Positions 8,912 through 17,000 of a stretch of DNA of 44,763 nucleotides are shown one piece after another. The notes under the pieces were generated by a model. The model was given only the letters and a program-made list of their open reading frames with translations, had not been told where the DNA came from and ran no database searches. Source of the DNA: CAZAKZ01 sp964485695 (GTDB taxonomy: Bacteria > Planctomycetota > JAFGQW01); NCBI GenBank assembly GCA_964485695.1, contig CAZAKZ010000033.1, forward strand, positions 1-44,763, in the 5' to 3' direction. Position 1 is the first letter of the stretch. Each line of letters opens with the position of its first letter. Both the position numbers and the translations under genes were made by a program.

Positions 8912-10384
8912 TCAACGACCTGGAATCGGGCGGATGCTGGATCGTAGCTCCCCCTTTTTCTTCCGGACTTCCGTTTTCTCCCCGGCCTTCCGGTCCTCCG
9001 CCTTTTTCTTCTCGAGCTTGACCACTGCCACGCGAGGCGTCCGCCCATCCTTGAGAACCCGGGCCAGAATGCGCTTCTTTCCGCTCTTGTTGATCTTCTC
9101 GTAGAGCGCTTTGAAGTGTTCGAGGTCCTTCACCATCACGCCGTCGATCTTCCTCAGGATGTCGCCATTCCGGAAACCGGCCTTGTAGGCCACCGAACCG
9201 CTCACCGATCCGGTGATGAGAATGCCTCGGGCATCGGGCAGCCGGACCTCCCGGGCGTAGGCCCGGGTGATCTCCTTGGCCGTGAATCCCCACTCCTTGA
9301 ACTCGACCTCGTCGCCCGAGACCTTCTCGAGGGGTTCGGTGGTCAGCGTCGCGCTCATCTTCTGCTTGTGCCGGACGTAATCCACCTCCAGCCGGGTGCC
9401 CACGGGGAGGTCGGACACCATCTTGGCGATGGGGTAGATCTCCTCCTCGAAACGCGCCTTCATGGTTTTCTTGTTCAAGGAGATGATCACGTCCCCCGGC
9501 CGGATTCCCGCGCGCGACGCGGGAGAGTCCTCCTCCACGTTGGCCACGAGCACGCCCCCGGTCGCGATGTCGCCCAGGAAACGTTTCTTGAACTTCTCCA
9601 TGGGCTGGAAGCGAATGCCGATCCAGGAGCGTGTGACCTTTCCGTGGTCGACCAGCTGTCGGAAGACCTCCTTGACGATGTTCATGGGAATGGCGAAACC
9701 CATGCCGGCACCCCCGCGGGCGTTGATGCCCACCACCTCACCGCGCAGGTTCACCAGCGGCCCGCCGCTGTTGCCGGGATTGATCAGGGCGTCGATCTGG
9801 ATCCAGGTGTTGAATTGACCGGTCTTCTGTGGTCCCTCGATGCCCATGACGCCAAGGGAACGGTCCCGGCAGGAGATGATGCCGAAGGTGACGGTGCGGG
9901 TCAGCGCGAAGGGTGACCCCATGGCGAGCACGAAATCTCCCTCCTCCATGCGGTCGGAATCACCCAGGATCGCCCAGGTGATGCTGTTGCCCGAGTAGCG
10001 GCTCAGGTCGAGCTGAATGACCGCGATGTCGGTCCAGGGATCACCCCCGATCAGCTTGGCCGGGATCTCTTCCTTGTTGGCCATGACGCAGATGCAGCTC
10101 TTCGCCTTTCCCGCCACGTGGTAGTTCGTGACCACGTATCCCTGGGGGCCGGTGATGATTCCCGAGCCGTACCCGGTCCGGCTGACCTTCCGGCCGCCCC
10201 GGAAGGTCTCGATGATGGGCTGGACCCGGACCAGGGCCGGGAGCACGCGATCGCGTGCGATCTTCACCTGTTTCTGCACGAGCTGGAATTCTCGGGATAC
10301 GGTGTCCTCATCCGAGGCGGGGCTGGCCATCGCGGCCGCGGCCAGCGCGGCGAGAACGAATAGACACGCTCGGAACCGGTGCAT
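8912..10384 (-). CDS. HtrA/Deg-type periplasmic serine protease
   Basis: A 490-aa serine protease with a signal peptide (about residues 1-20). The complete triad is visible: His89 in VVTNYHVAG, Asp119 in WTDIAVIQ and Ser206 in NPGNSGGPL. Two PDZ domains follow (about 240-345 and 370-460), then a lysine-rich tail. The family degrades or refolds damaged envelope proteins. The start has AGGAGG five bases upstream, and a good promoter lies just before it. It is the first gene of a two-gene operon with a paralogue that has lost the triad. The N-terminal region before the protease domain is short, and no transmembrane anchor beyond the signal is seen. Confidence 0.92.
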   Translation of the reverse strand: MHRFRACLFVLAALAAAAMASPASDEDTVSREFQLVQKQVKIARDRVLPALVRVQPIIETFRGGRKVSRTGYGSGIITGPQGYVVTNYHVAGKAKSCICVMANKEEIPAKLIGGDPWTDIAVIQLDLSRYSGNSITWAILGDSDRMEEGDFVLAMGSPFALTRTVTFGIISCRDRSLGVMGIEGPQKTGQFNTWIQIDALINPGNSGGPLVNLRGEVVGINARGGAGMGFAIPMNIVKEVFRQLVDHGKVTRSWIGIRFQPMEKFKKRFLGDIATGGVLVANVEEDSPASRAGIRPGDVIISLNKKTMKARFEEEIYPIAKMVSDLPVGTRLEVDYVRHKQKMSATLTTEPLEKVSGDEVEFKEWGFTAKEITRAYAREVRLPDARGILITGSVSGSVAYKAGFRNGDILRKIDGVMVKDLEHFKALYEKINKSGKKRILARVLKDGRTPRVAVVKLEKKKAEDRKAGEKTEVRKKKGELRSSIRPIPGR

Positions 10385-10450
10385 GAGTGCCTCCTCTCCA
10401 TCGACTGTCGAAACAGCCCGACGGGATCTCCGGCCACGCCGAGCACCCTG

Positions 10451-10478
10451 ATTGTACCGGAGCCGGACTTCCGGGCAA
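10451..10478 (-). promoter_or_regulatory. Sigma-70-like promoter of the htrA pair
   Basis: On the minus strand TTGCCC (10478-10473) and TACAAT (10456-10451) are separated by 16 bp, about 65 bp before the protease start. The -10 matches the consensus in five of six positions. No operator is evident. Confidence 0.5.
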
Positions 10479-10525
10479 GGCCAAAAGAGGGATGGGCCGG
10501 CGGGATTTCGGTCAACCTGGTTCCC

Positions 10526-11146
10526 TCACACCCCGAACAGCGCCACGAAGATCTTCACGTAGGCGTTTCCCCACGCCGTCTCCCGGAAGAACGTGGTCGG
10601 CCGGCTCGGGTCGCCGATGAAGGGCCGGAGCACCCAGGCCAGCTGGATGGCCACGAACACGTAGAGGACCAGCCACATGGTGAGTCCGATGCGGTGGCGT
10701 GGATTCCGGGCAATGAGGGGGCGGTAATGCCGGGCGAGGGTTACCTGGCCGGCCAGGCTGGCGAGGGCGAACATGGTGCCGTTCAGCACGAGGGCGAAGG
10801 TGTAGTGGCTGCTGGAGAGGTAGCCCACCATTGTGAGAGGGGCCAGGGCCGCGAGGCAGACGGCCACGCCCCCCTGGGCCGAGAGCACGCCCCGGTAGGC
10901 GGCGGCAAAGTCGTCCCGGAGGCCGAGGACGGTGTTGATCACGAAGAAGTTGGGCAGGCACACCAGGGTGGACACGAGGAGGAGCAGCGGCACCTTCAGG
11001 CCGGAGTAGCACGACTGCAGCCACCGCCCCCCGAAGAAACCCATCACCGCGCCGTACGCGAAGCCGGCCATACAGCCGGCGGCGATGAGGACGCGCCAGG
11101 GTACCGCCTCCTCGCCGCGGAGGAGGGCGTCGATTTTGGAGAACAC
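10526..11146 (-). CDS. Membrane protein of unknown family, second of two tandem paralogues
   Basis: A predicted 206-aa integral membrane protein with about five hydrophobic segments. It is clearly related to the gene before it in the operon: both begin with a short amphipathic helix ending in DALLRG or DTLLRG, share a KVPLL(L/F)L segment, and end in a last helix followed by WVLRPF(I/V)G and an FFR or LFR motif. I do not recognise the family. The GTG at 11146 lies only 2 bp after the preceding stop and has no clear ribosome site, so translation is probably coupled. Compared with its partner it lacks the acidic cytosolic loop. A larger reading frame continues upstream across the partner gene, but that part is a shadow. 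Confidence 0.65.
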   Translation of the reverse strand: MFSKIDALLRGEEAVPWRVLIAAGCMAGFAYGAVMGFFGGRWLQSCYSGLKVPLLLLVSTLVCLPNFFVINTVLGLRDDFAAAYRGVLSAQGGVAVCLAALAPLTMVGYLSSSHYTFALVLNGTMFALASLAGQVTLARHYRPLIARNPRHRIGLTMWLVLYVFVAIQLAWVLRPFIGDPSRPTTFFRETAWGNAYVKIFVALFGV

Positions 11147-11148
11147 GG

Positions 11149-12012
11149 CTACTCGAACAGTTGCGCCAGTGCCCGGAACACTGCGGCGAGGAAGTTGGAT
11201 TCCCGGGGGCGGAAGAGCTGGAACGGCAGATCGGGGGAGCCGACGAAGGGCCGCAGGACCCACCCCATCTGCGCCCCCACCACGCAGTAGATGGCGAGCC
11301 AGGCGCCGAAGACGCGACCGGCGAGGTCGCGCCGGGCAGTTTGCTCCCTCCGGGCCTGGATCTTCTTCATACTCTCGAGCTCCTTCGCCCCCTCCTCGGC
11401 TTCCGCCTGCGAAACGTCCATTACTTCTTCGGGTACTTCCTCGGGTACCTCCTCGGGCGGGGAGGACGGCTCCGGGGGCACTTCGAATACCGAGGTGAGC
11501 GCCTTGTTGAGGAAGACCAGGCCGACCAGGCCGGCGACGCCGAAGAAGACCACGTTCAGCACCACCATGAAGGGGTAGCTCCGGGTGGAGAGGGTGAAGA
11601 ACGCCGTCACAGGGCCGAAGCTGGCGAGGACCGCCAGGTTGATGGCGATGGCAGCCAGCAGCAAGCGCAGAGTGTCGGTCCCGGAGAGGCGGGACCGCGC
11701 CAGCGCCGAGAAGACGTAGAGCGAGGGGCAAGTGATCAGGAGGGTGAGGAGAAACAGGAGCGGGACCTTCACGGTGGTGGCCATGAGCTGGAGCAACCCG
11801 TCCACGCCGTTATACGACAGGGCGTAGAGCCCCATCATGACGCCGTAGATGCCGCCCAGGACCAGGCCCGCCAGGATCAGGGTCCGGACGGGAATGGCGA
11901 TGGTCCCGGCCTTGAGGTGTTCCTTCCGGGTGAAGCCGCCGCGCAGCAGCGTGTCGATCTCGCACGCGAACTGTTTCAGGGCGGACACCGTTTTTTCCTT
12001 TTCTGCTTCCAT
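11149..12012 (-). CDS. Membrane protein of unknown family, first of two tandem paralogues
   Basis: A predicted 287-aa membrane protein with four hydrophobic segments, then a long acidic loop containing a small tandem repeat (EEVP, EEVP, EEVM), then a final helix and the WVLRPFVG motif. It shares its architecture with the downstream gene. A GTG at 12030 would add six residues. The ATG at 12012 is preferred because TACAAT at 12026-12021 is a good -10 box that would start the RNA almost at that ATG, giving a leaderless message. No Shine-Dalgarno sequence precedes either candidate. The function is unknown. The acidic loop suggests a protein contact on the cytoplasmic face, but that is inference. 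Confidence 0.7.
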   Translation of the reverse strand: MEAEKEKTVSALKQFACEIDTLLRGGFTRKEHLKAGTIAIPVRTLILAGLVLGGIYGVMMGLYALSYNGVDGLLQLMATTVKVPLLFLLTLLITCPSLYVFSALARSRLSGTDTLRLLLAAIAINLAVLASFGPVTAFFTLSTRSYPFMVVLNVVFFGVAGLVGLVFLNKALTSVFEVPPEPSSPPEEVPEEVPEEVMDVSQAEAEEGAKELESMKKIQARREQTARRDLAGRVFGAWLAIYCVVGAQMGWVLRPFVGSPDLPFQLFRPRESNFLAAVFRALAQLFE

Positions 12013-12101
12013 CAGGAAGAATTGTATCACAGATCCGATTGCGTGTGGGGCCTGTTTTTCCAGCGAGAGCCCGTGAATCTGGCCTGAATCTGCGTAGTGG
12101 G

Positions 12102-12129
12102 TTGACAGGTCCAGCCCAGGAGGATAATT
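12102..12129 (+). promoter_or_regulatory. Promoter of the yhaO-yhaN operon
   Basis: A perfect TTGACA at 12102-12107 is followed after 15-16 bp by GATAAT/ATAATT (12123-12129). It lies in the divergent gap between the membrane-protein operon and the nuclease operon, about 70 bp before the nuclease start. Confidence 0.5.
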
Positions 12130-12196
12130 GCGGAGAGGAAGACGGATCCAATACCGGATCCGGGAACACGCTCACACCCCAGGGGAGGATGGGAAT

Positions 12197-13486
12197 TTGA
12201 AGATTCTCGCCGTCGGAGACATCCACATCGGTCGCCGGTCGAGCAAGATCCCCGAGGAGCTGGAGGGGCGGCGGTTTTCGGCCGCCGAGGCCTGGAAACG
12301 GGCGGTGGACCTCGCCCTGGAGGAGGCCGTGGATGCGGTGGTCCTGGCCGGCGACGTGGTGGACCAGGAGAATCGGTTCCACGAGGCCGTCGGTCCCCTG
12401 GAGCGGGGCCTGCGGGATCTGGCCGAACGAGACGTCGAGACCTTTGCCGTGGCCGGCAACCACGACCACGAGGTGCTCCGGAAACTGACCCGGGTCGTGG
12501 GTAGTAAGCGATTCCATCTTCTCGGCGCCGGCGGGAAGTGGGAACGCCGCCCCCTGGAGCGGGACGGAAAGGTGCTCCTCCACGTGGACGGCTGGTCCTT
12601 TCCCTCGGACCACGTCCGGGAATGTCCGGCGAAGCTCTACGACCTGGACCGCGTGGAGGAGGTGCCCGTACTCGGACTCCTCCACGCCGACCTGGACCAG
12701 ACCACGAGCCACTACGCGCCCGTGACCCGCGCCGACCTCGAGGCGCTTCCGCCGGACGTCTGGGTCCTCGGCCATCAGCACGATCCCCGGGTCGTGTCCG
12801 ACGAGGGGGCGGCACCCCTCATCTTCTGTCCCGGCTCCCTTCAGGCCCTCGATCCGGGCGAGACAGGCCTCCGCGGCGCCTGGATCCTGGAGTTCGAGAG
12901 CGGCGACAAGCCCGTCCTCCGGCAGGTTCCACTCTCCCGGGTGGTCTACCGGGAACTGACCATCGACGTCCAGGACACCCCCGACCTCGAAACCCTGGAC
13001 CAGCAGATTTCCACCCGGGTCTTCGTGGACTTGCAGGATCTCGCCGGCCATGGGGGCCCCCTGGAGTTCGTCTCCTACCGCCTGCGCATCACCGGCCGGA
13101 CGCGCCATCATATCGACATGGAGGCGCAGCTTCAGAAATTCAAATCCGAGTTCGCCCCTGACGCCGGCCCGGTTCAGGCGCGCATCGAACGGATAGGGAA
13201 CGAGACGCGCCCGGCAGTGGACCTGGCGGACCTTGCCCGCGGCTCCGATCCACCGGCCGTGGTGGCGCAAGTCATCCTGGCTCTCGAGGAGAGCGGGGGA
13301 GGCGGCCGCGAGACGCAGCTCCTTCGCGACCTTCACCACGCGCACGTGCTGTTTTCCAGGAGAGCCGAGTTCATGACCTTCCTCGAGGATCCCCGGCCGT
13401 CTCCGGAGATGACGCGAATCCGCGCCCTGAAGGAGAGCTACCGCCTCCTCGACGCCCTCCTGGTTCAGAAGGAGGGGGCGCTATGA
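12197..13486 (+). CDS. SbcD/YhaO-like DNA exonuclease (metallophosphoesterase)
   Basis: A 429-aa Mre11/SbcD-type nuclease. All calcineurin-like metal motifs are present: GDIHIG (D8, H10), GDVVD (52-56), GNHDH (N88, H89, D90), the histidine in GLLHADLD, and GHQH (192-195). Such enzymes trim DNA ends and hairpins together with an SMC-like ATPase. The start is a TTG at 12197: a purine-rich site (GGGGAGG) lies about 8 bases upstream, and the protein then begins LKILAVGDIHIG, the normal family N-terminus. An earlier in-frame TTG at 12128 overlaps the promoter and is rejected. The stop overlaps the ATPase start (ATGA). The partner's membrane hairpin points to the YhaO-YhaN subtype. Confidence 0.87.
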   Translation: MKILAVGDIHIGRRSSKIPEELEGRRFSAAEAWKRAVDLALEEAVDAVVLAGDVVDQENRFHEAVGPLERGLRDLAERDVETFAVAGNHDHEVLRKLTRVVGSKRFHLLGAGGKWERRPLERDGKVLLHVDGWSFPSDHVRECPAKLYDLDRVEEVPVLGLLHADLDQTTSHYAPVTRADLEALPPDVWVLGHQHDPRVVSDEGAAPLIFCPGSLQALDPGETGLRGAWILEFESGDKPVLRQVPLSRVVYRELTIDVQDTPDLETLDQQISTRVFVDLQDLAGHGGPLEFVSYRLRITGRTRHHIDMEAQLQKFKSEFAPDAGPVQARIERIGNETRPAVDLADLARGSDPPAVVAQVILALEESGGGGRETQLLRDLHHAHVLFSRRAEFMTFLEDPRPSPEMTRIRALKESYRLLDALLVQKEGAL

Positions 13487-16400
13487 GTCCATCGACACTG
13501 AAATTCAGAGCCATCACGATCCGGTCCATGCCCGGATTTCGCGAGGGCGGCTTCATCGTCCCGGAGCTCGGTCCGGGGGTGAACGTGATCCACGGGCCGA
13601 ACGCCTCGGGCAAGACCACCCTGGCCCGGGCCATGGAGGCCCTCCTCTGGCCGAAGTTGGCGGACGAAAGCGTATCGGTATCTGCATCCGTCGATCTCGA
13701 GGAAAAAGAGTGGCGCATCGACGTGGAGAATCGGCGCACCTCGTATCGTCGAGATGGGGAGAGCGAAACGCCGCCGTCGCTGCCGTCCGGAGAGGCCAGG
13801 GCACGCTACAGCCTGGCGCTGCACGAGCTCCTGCGCGTGGAGGAGCGCAACACGCCTCTGGCGAAAGTCGTCATGAAAGAATCGGCCGGGGGGTACAGCC
13901 TGGAGGAGGCCCGTTACCGGCTCGGTTTCGAGCCGCCCGGAACCCATTCTCGTAAGCTCAAGTCACTCGTGGACGCGTGCCGGACCTCGGCCGGGGAGCT
14001 CCGGGAAGCGCGGCGCGAACAGCAGGCCCTCCAGGAAGATGAGGCGAATCTCAGGGACCTCGGGAAGGAGCGGGAAGGAGCGCAGGAAGCGGCACGGGAG
14101 GCGGAGCGTATCGTGCAGGCTCTGACCCTCGCCGACTGTCGGGTGAAGCTGGATGCCGCAAGGCGTGCGGTGGAGACGTTTGACGCCCGGATGACGAAGG
14201 TCAAAGGAGACGAACGGGACGCCCTTGCCGGTCTGAAGGACCGCCTCGAAAAGGCGCAGGCGTACCGGGTAGAGGTGGAGAAGAAGCGCGACGGGGCCCG
14301 GAAGCAGGTCGAGAAAGCCGGACTTCCCGAGGCCGGCATTCCCCCGGGCCAGGTCGGTGCACTGAAAGAGAAGAGCCGTGGGCTGCTGGGGCTGGAAGGC
14401 AAGGTCGAGGCAGCCCGGAAAGAGTGGAGCCGCGAGAGATCCGAGGCCGAAACGCGGCGCACCTTTTCCGGCGAGGCCGTGTCCGAGGCGAAGCTGGCCG
14501 TCCTGGACCATGAACGGGTGAGCCGCCTCGCCGACTTCGCTCGCCGTGTGGAAAACGTCCGCGGGGAACGGGCCTTCTTCGAAAAGGCCGAAGCCCTGGT
14601 TGGAGAGGCGCAAAAGACCGGCGATACGGACCGGTGGCGCCGGGGCATCGACCGCCTGAACAGCTGGCTCAGGGTTCCGGTGACGCCGGGCGCGAATCCG
14701 GCGGTGAAGGTCGTACTGCTCCTGGCCGCAGGGGGCCTGGTCATGGCGGGCGTCCTCCTGGCGGCCTACGTCCACCTCGCCCTGGGACTCTTGGCTCTGG
14801 GAGGGATTGCGGCGGCGATGTATGCCCTGGCCGCGAAGAAGGACGACGGCGGGCGGGAGATCTTTCAAAAGGAGTACGAGGGCCTGCAGTTGAAGATGCC
14901 CAGGGCCTGGAAGCCGGAGGAAGTGACGGAGCTCGTTCACGACCTCGGCGAGGACCTCGCGACGTTCCGGTTAGAGAAGAAAAAATGTGCCTTCCGGGAG
15001 ACCCTGGAAGCGGACCGGGCCAGGCTCGAGGAGACCTGGACCGGCCTCCAGGCGGAACGGCAGGACCTGGTGGAGGATCTGGGCCTGGCCCCCGGCGTGG
15101 ACGAAGCGGCACTCCACGTCCTGGCGGACAACCTCGTGCGGTGGCGTGATGCTCACGCCAAGGCAGAGCGCGCCCGAGAGGATCTCAATCGCCATCGAGG
15201 CGTCCACGCGGGCCTTCTCGGCGAGATCAACGAGGCGCTGGTCCTATACGGGTACGAAGAAGGAAAGAGCCACGCGGATGTAGCGAGCTGCATGAACGAC
15301 CTCGATGCTCGTGTGTCTTCGTACGAGGAGGCGAAACAGCGCCTGGGCGAGGCGACCGGGGATCTGGAAACCCGCGTGAAGCCGGAGATCGAGGACCTGA
15401 CGGGGCAAGTGAATGCGCTCTACTCCGACATGGGGTTGGAGACCGGAGACGAGAGGGGCCTCGAGGACCTGTGCGACCAGCACGGTGCATACCAGGAAGC
15501 CCGGAAGGCCGAGGACCTGGCCGCTCGCGATGTCATGAAGGCCGAGGAGGTCCTCGCCGATCGGCCGGGCCTGAAGGCACCGGACCGACGGGCGCTCGGG
15601 GCCCTGCTCGAGGAAAACCGACAACGGGCGTCCGGCCTCGAGGACCTGAACAAGAGGATCCACCGCACGGAGGCCTTGATCGGAAAGGCCAAGCAGAGCC
15701 ATGCCATCGAGGACAAGCTTTCAATGCATGAGATCCGCCTCGAGGCACTTGGACGGGAGCGAGAGACCATGTCCTCGGCTCTCCTCGGCTCCATGATCAC
15801 GGACCACGTGAAGGAGCGCAGCAGTGACGCGAGCCGCCCCCGGGTCTTCCACCGGGCCCGGGAGGTCTTCGCCACCATCACCCATGGCAGGTATCGGCTG
15901 GAATTCGATGACACGGAGTCGCCTCGGTTCCGAGCGCGGGACAACAGCACCGGCCTCGTCCTCACCCTCGACCAGCTCTCCAGCGGTTCCCGCGTGCAGC
16001 TCCTCCTGGCCGTGCGCCTCGCCTTCGTGGAGACCGAGGAACACGGCGTGAAGCTGCCCCTGCTCCTGGACGAGACCCTGGCCAACAGCGACGACTTCCG
16101 GGCCCGCGCCATCATAGAGGCGGCCGCCGAGGTGGCCCGGGGCGGCCGCCAGGTCTTCTACTTCACGGCCCAGGCCGACGAGGTGGGCAAGTGGCGGAGC
16201 GTCGTCGCCCGAGCCGAGGAGGTGGAGTTCAAGAGCATCGATCTCGGGAAACTGGCGCCCTTCCGGGAAGAAGAATCACTTCCGGCCGTCGAGATCGTGA
16301 GCCCTCCCGAAGACGAAGTCCCGGAGCCGGCTGGCCGAACCCACGAGGAATACGGTGCAGTTCTGAACGTCCCGCGGTTCGACCCCTACGCCCGCGACAT

Positions 16401-16947
16401 CCGGGGGACGGACCTCTGGTACCTCCTGGAGAATCCGGATACCCTGTATTCCCTGCGCAAGCGCCGTGTGAGCTTCTGGGGGGCCCTCCAGGAGCTGAAG
16501 GGGATCACGGGCGAGGATCCTCTGGAAGGCAGGGGGGAAGTATTCAACACCATACGGGCCAATGCGGCGGCTCTCGAGGCCTTTGCCGCCGCCTGGCGCC
16601 GGGGGCGGGGAAAGCCGCTGTCGCGCCGGGCCATCGCGGACTCGGATGCCGTGTCGGATACCTTTCAGAAAAAGGTCATCGCCGTTGCGGAAGCGGTGGA
16701 CTGGAACGCCGAGGCGCTTCTGGAGAAGCTCGAGGCGGGGGAGGTGCTACGGTTCGGCAGAAAGGCCGAGGCTCTGAGGGAGGACCTGGAGTCGAGGGGC
16801 TTCCTCGTCGAGGAGGAAACGGCGCTATCCTTCGAGGAGATGCGCGGCCGGGCGCTACGGGCCGTCCAGGGCGATCTGGAATCGGGAGTGATCTCGGTGG
16901 AAAGGGTAGATCGGATGCTGAACAGCCTCGGGATATTCGAGAAATAG
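13483..16947 (+). CDS. YhaN/SbcC-like SMC-type ATPase with membrane hairpin and C-terminal extension
   Basis: An 1154-aa ABC/SMC-type ATPase, partner of the nuclease before it. Walker A GPNASGKT is at 38-45. Two long coiled-coil stretches flank a hydrophobic pair of helices at about 408-452, a feature of the YhaN group rather than classical SbcC. The signature LSSGSRVQLLLA (about 832-843) and Walker B LLLDETLANSDD (about 860-871) close the ATPase head near residue 905. About 230 further residues follow, starting with a proline/glutamate-rich linker and then a mostly helical domain that I do not recognise. YhaN itself, as I recall, ends soon after the head. Its likely role is gating the nuclease at DNA ends, perhaps at the membrane; this is inferred from the family. 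Confidence 0.83.
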   Translation: MSPSTLKFRAITIRSMPGFREGGFIVPELGPGVNVIHGPNASGKTTLARAMEALLWPKLADESVSVSASVDLEEKEWRIDVENRRTSYRRDGESETPPSLPSGEARARYSLALHELLRVEERNTPLAKVVMKESAGGYSLEEARYRLGFEPPGTHSRKLKSLVDACRTSAGELREARREQQALQEDEANLRDLGKEREGAQEAAREAERIVQALTLADCRVKLDAARRAVETFDARMTKVKGDERDALAGLKDRLEKAQAYRVEVEKKRDGARKQVEKAGLPEAGIPPGQVGALKEKSRGLLGLEGKVEAARKEWSRERSEAETRRTFSGEAVSEAKLAVLDHERVSRLADFARRVENVRGERAFFEKAEALVGEAQKTGDTDRWRRGIDRLNSWLRVPVTPGANPAVKVVLLLAAGGLVMAGVLLAAYVHLALGLLALGGIAAAMYALAAKKDDGGREIFQKEYEGLQLKMPRAWKPEEVTELVHDLGEDLATFRLEKKKCAFRETLEADRARLEETWTGLQAERQDLVEDLGLAPGVDEAALHVLADNLVRWRDAHAKAERAREDLNRHRGVHAGLLGEINEALVLYGYEEGKSHADVASCMNDLDARVSSYEEAKQRLGEATGDLETRVKPEIEDLTGQVNALYSDMGLETGDERGLEDLCDQHGAYQEARKAEDLAARDVMKAEEVLADRPGLKAPDRRALGALLEENRQRASGLEDLNKRIHRTEALIGKAKQSHAIEDKLSMHEIRLEALGRERETMSSALLGSMITDHVKERSSDASRPRVFHRAREVFATITHGRYRLEFDDTESPRFRARDNSTGLVLTLDQLSSGSRVQLLLAVRLAFVETEEHGVKLPLLLDETLANSDDFRARAIIEAAAEVARGGRQVFYFTAQADEVGKWRSVVARAEEVEFKSIDLGKLAPFREEESLPAVEIVSPPEDEVPEPAGRTHEEYGAVLNVPRFDPYARDIRGTDLWYLLENPDTLYSLRKRRVSFWGALQELKGITGEDPLEGRGEVFNTIRANAAALEAFAAAWRRGRGKPLSRRAIADSDAVSDTFQKKVIAVAEAVDWNAEALLEKLEAGEVLRFGRKAEALREDLESRGFLVEEETALSFEEMRGRALRAVQGDLESGVISVERVDRMLNSLGIFEK

Positions 16948-16962
16948 CAGGCGCCCACAAGC

Positions 16963-16991
16963 AGGGTGTAACTGAAACTCAGCTACACCTT
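16963..16991. terminator. Hairpin between convergent genes
   Basis: Arms GGTGTA/TACACC (16965-16970 and 16984-16989) and CTGA/TCAG (16972-16975 and 16979-16982) form one stem with a single A-C mismatch and a three-base loop. It sits 15 bp after the ATPase stop and 10 bp from the end of the convergent secreted-protein gene. The U tract is poor on both sides, so its strength is uncertain. Confidence 0.45.
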
Positions 16992-17000
16992 ACTGGCCTC

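Noticed and set aside
12128..12196. Longer N-terminus for the YhaO-like nuclease
   Set aside because: It overlaps the promoter -10, and family members start at the KILAVGDIHIG segment.
11810..13345. 511-aa open frame on the minus strand
   Set aside because: It crosses the nuclease gene and the upstream promoter; the nuclease motifs on the + strand are decisive.
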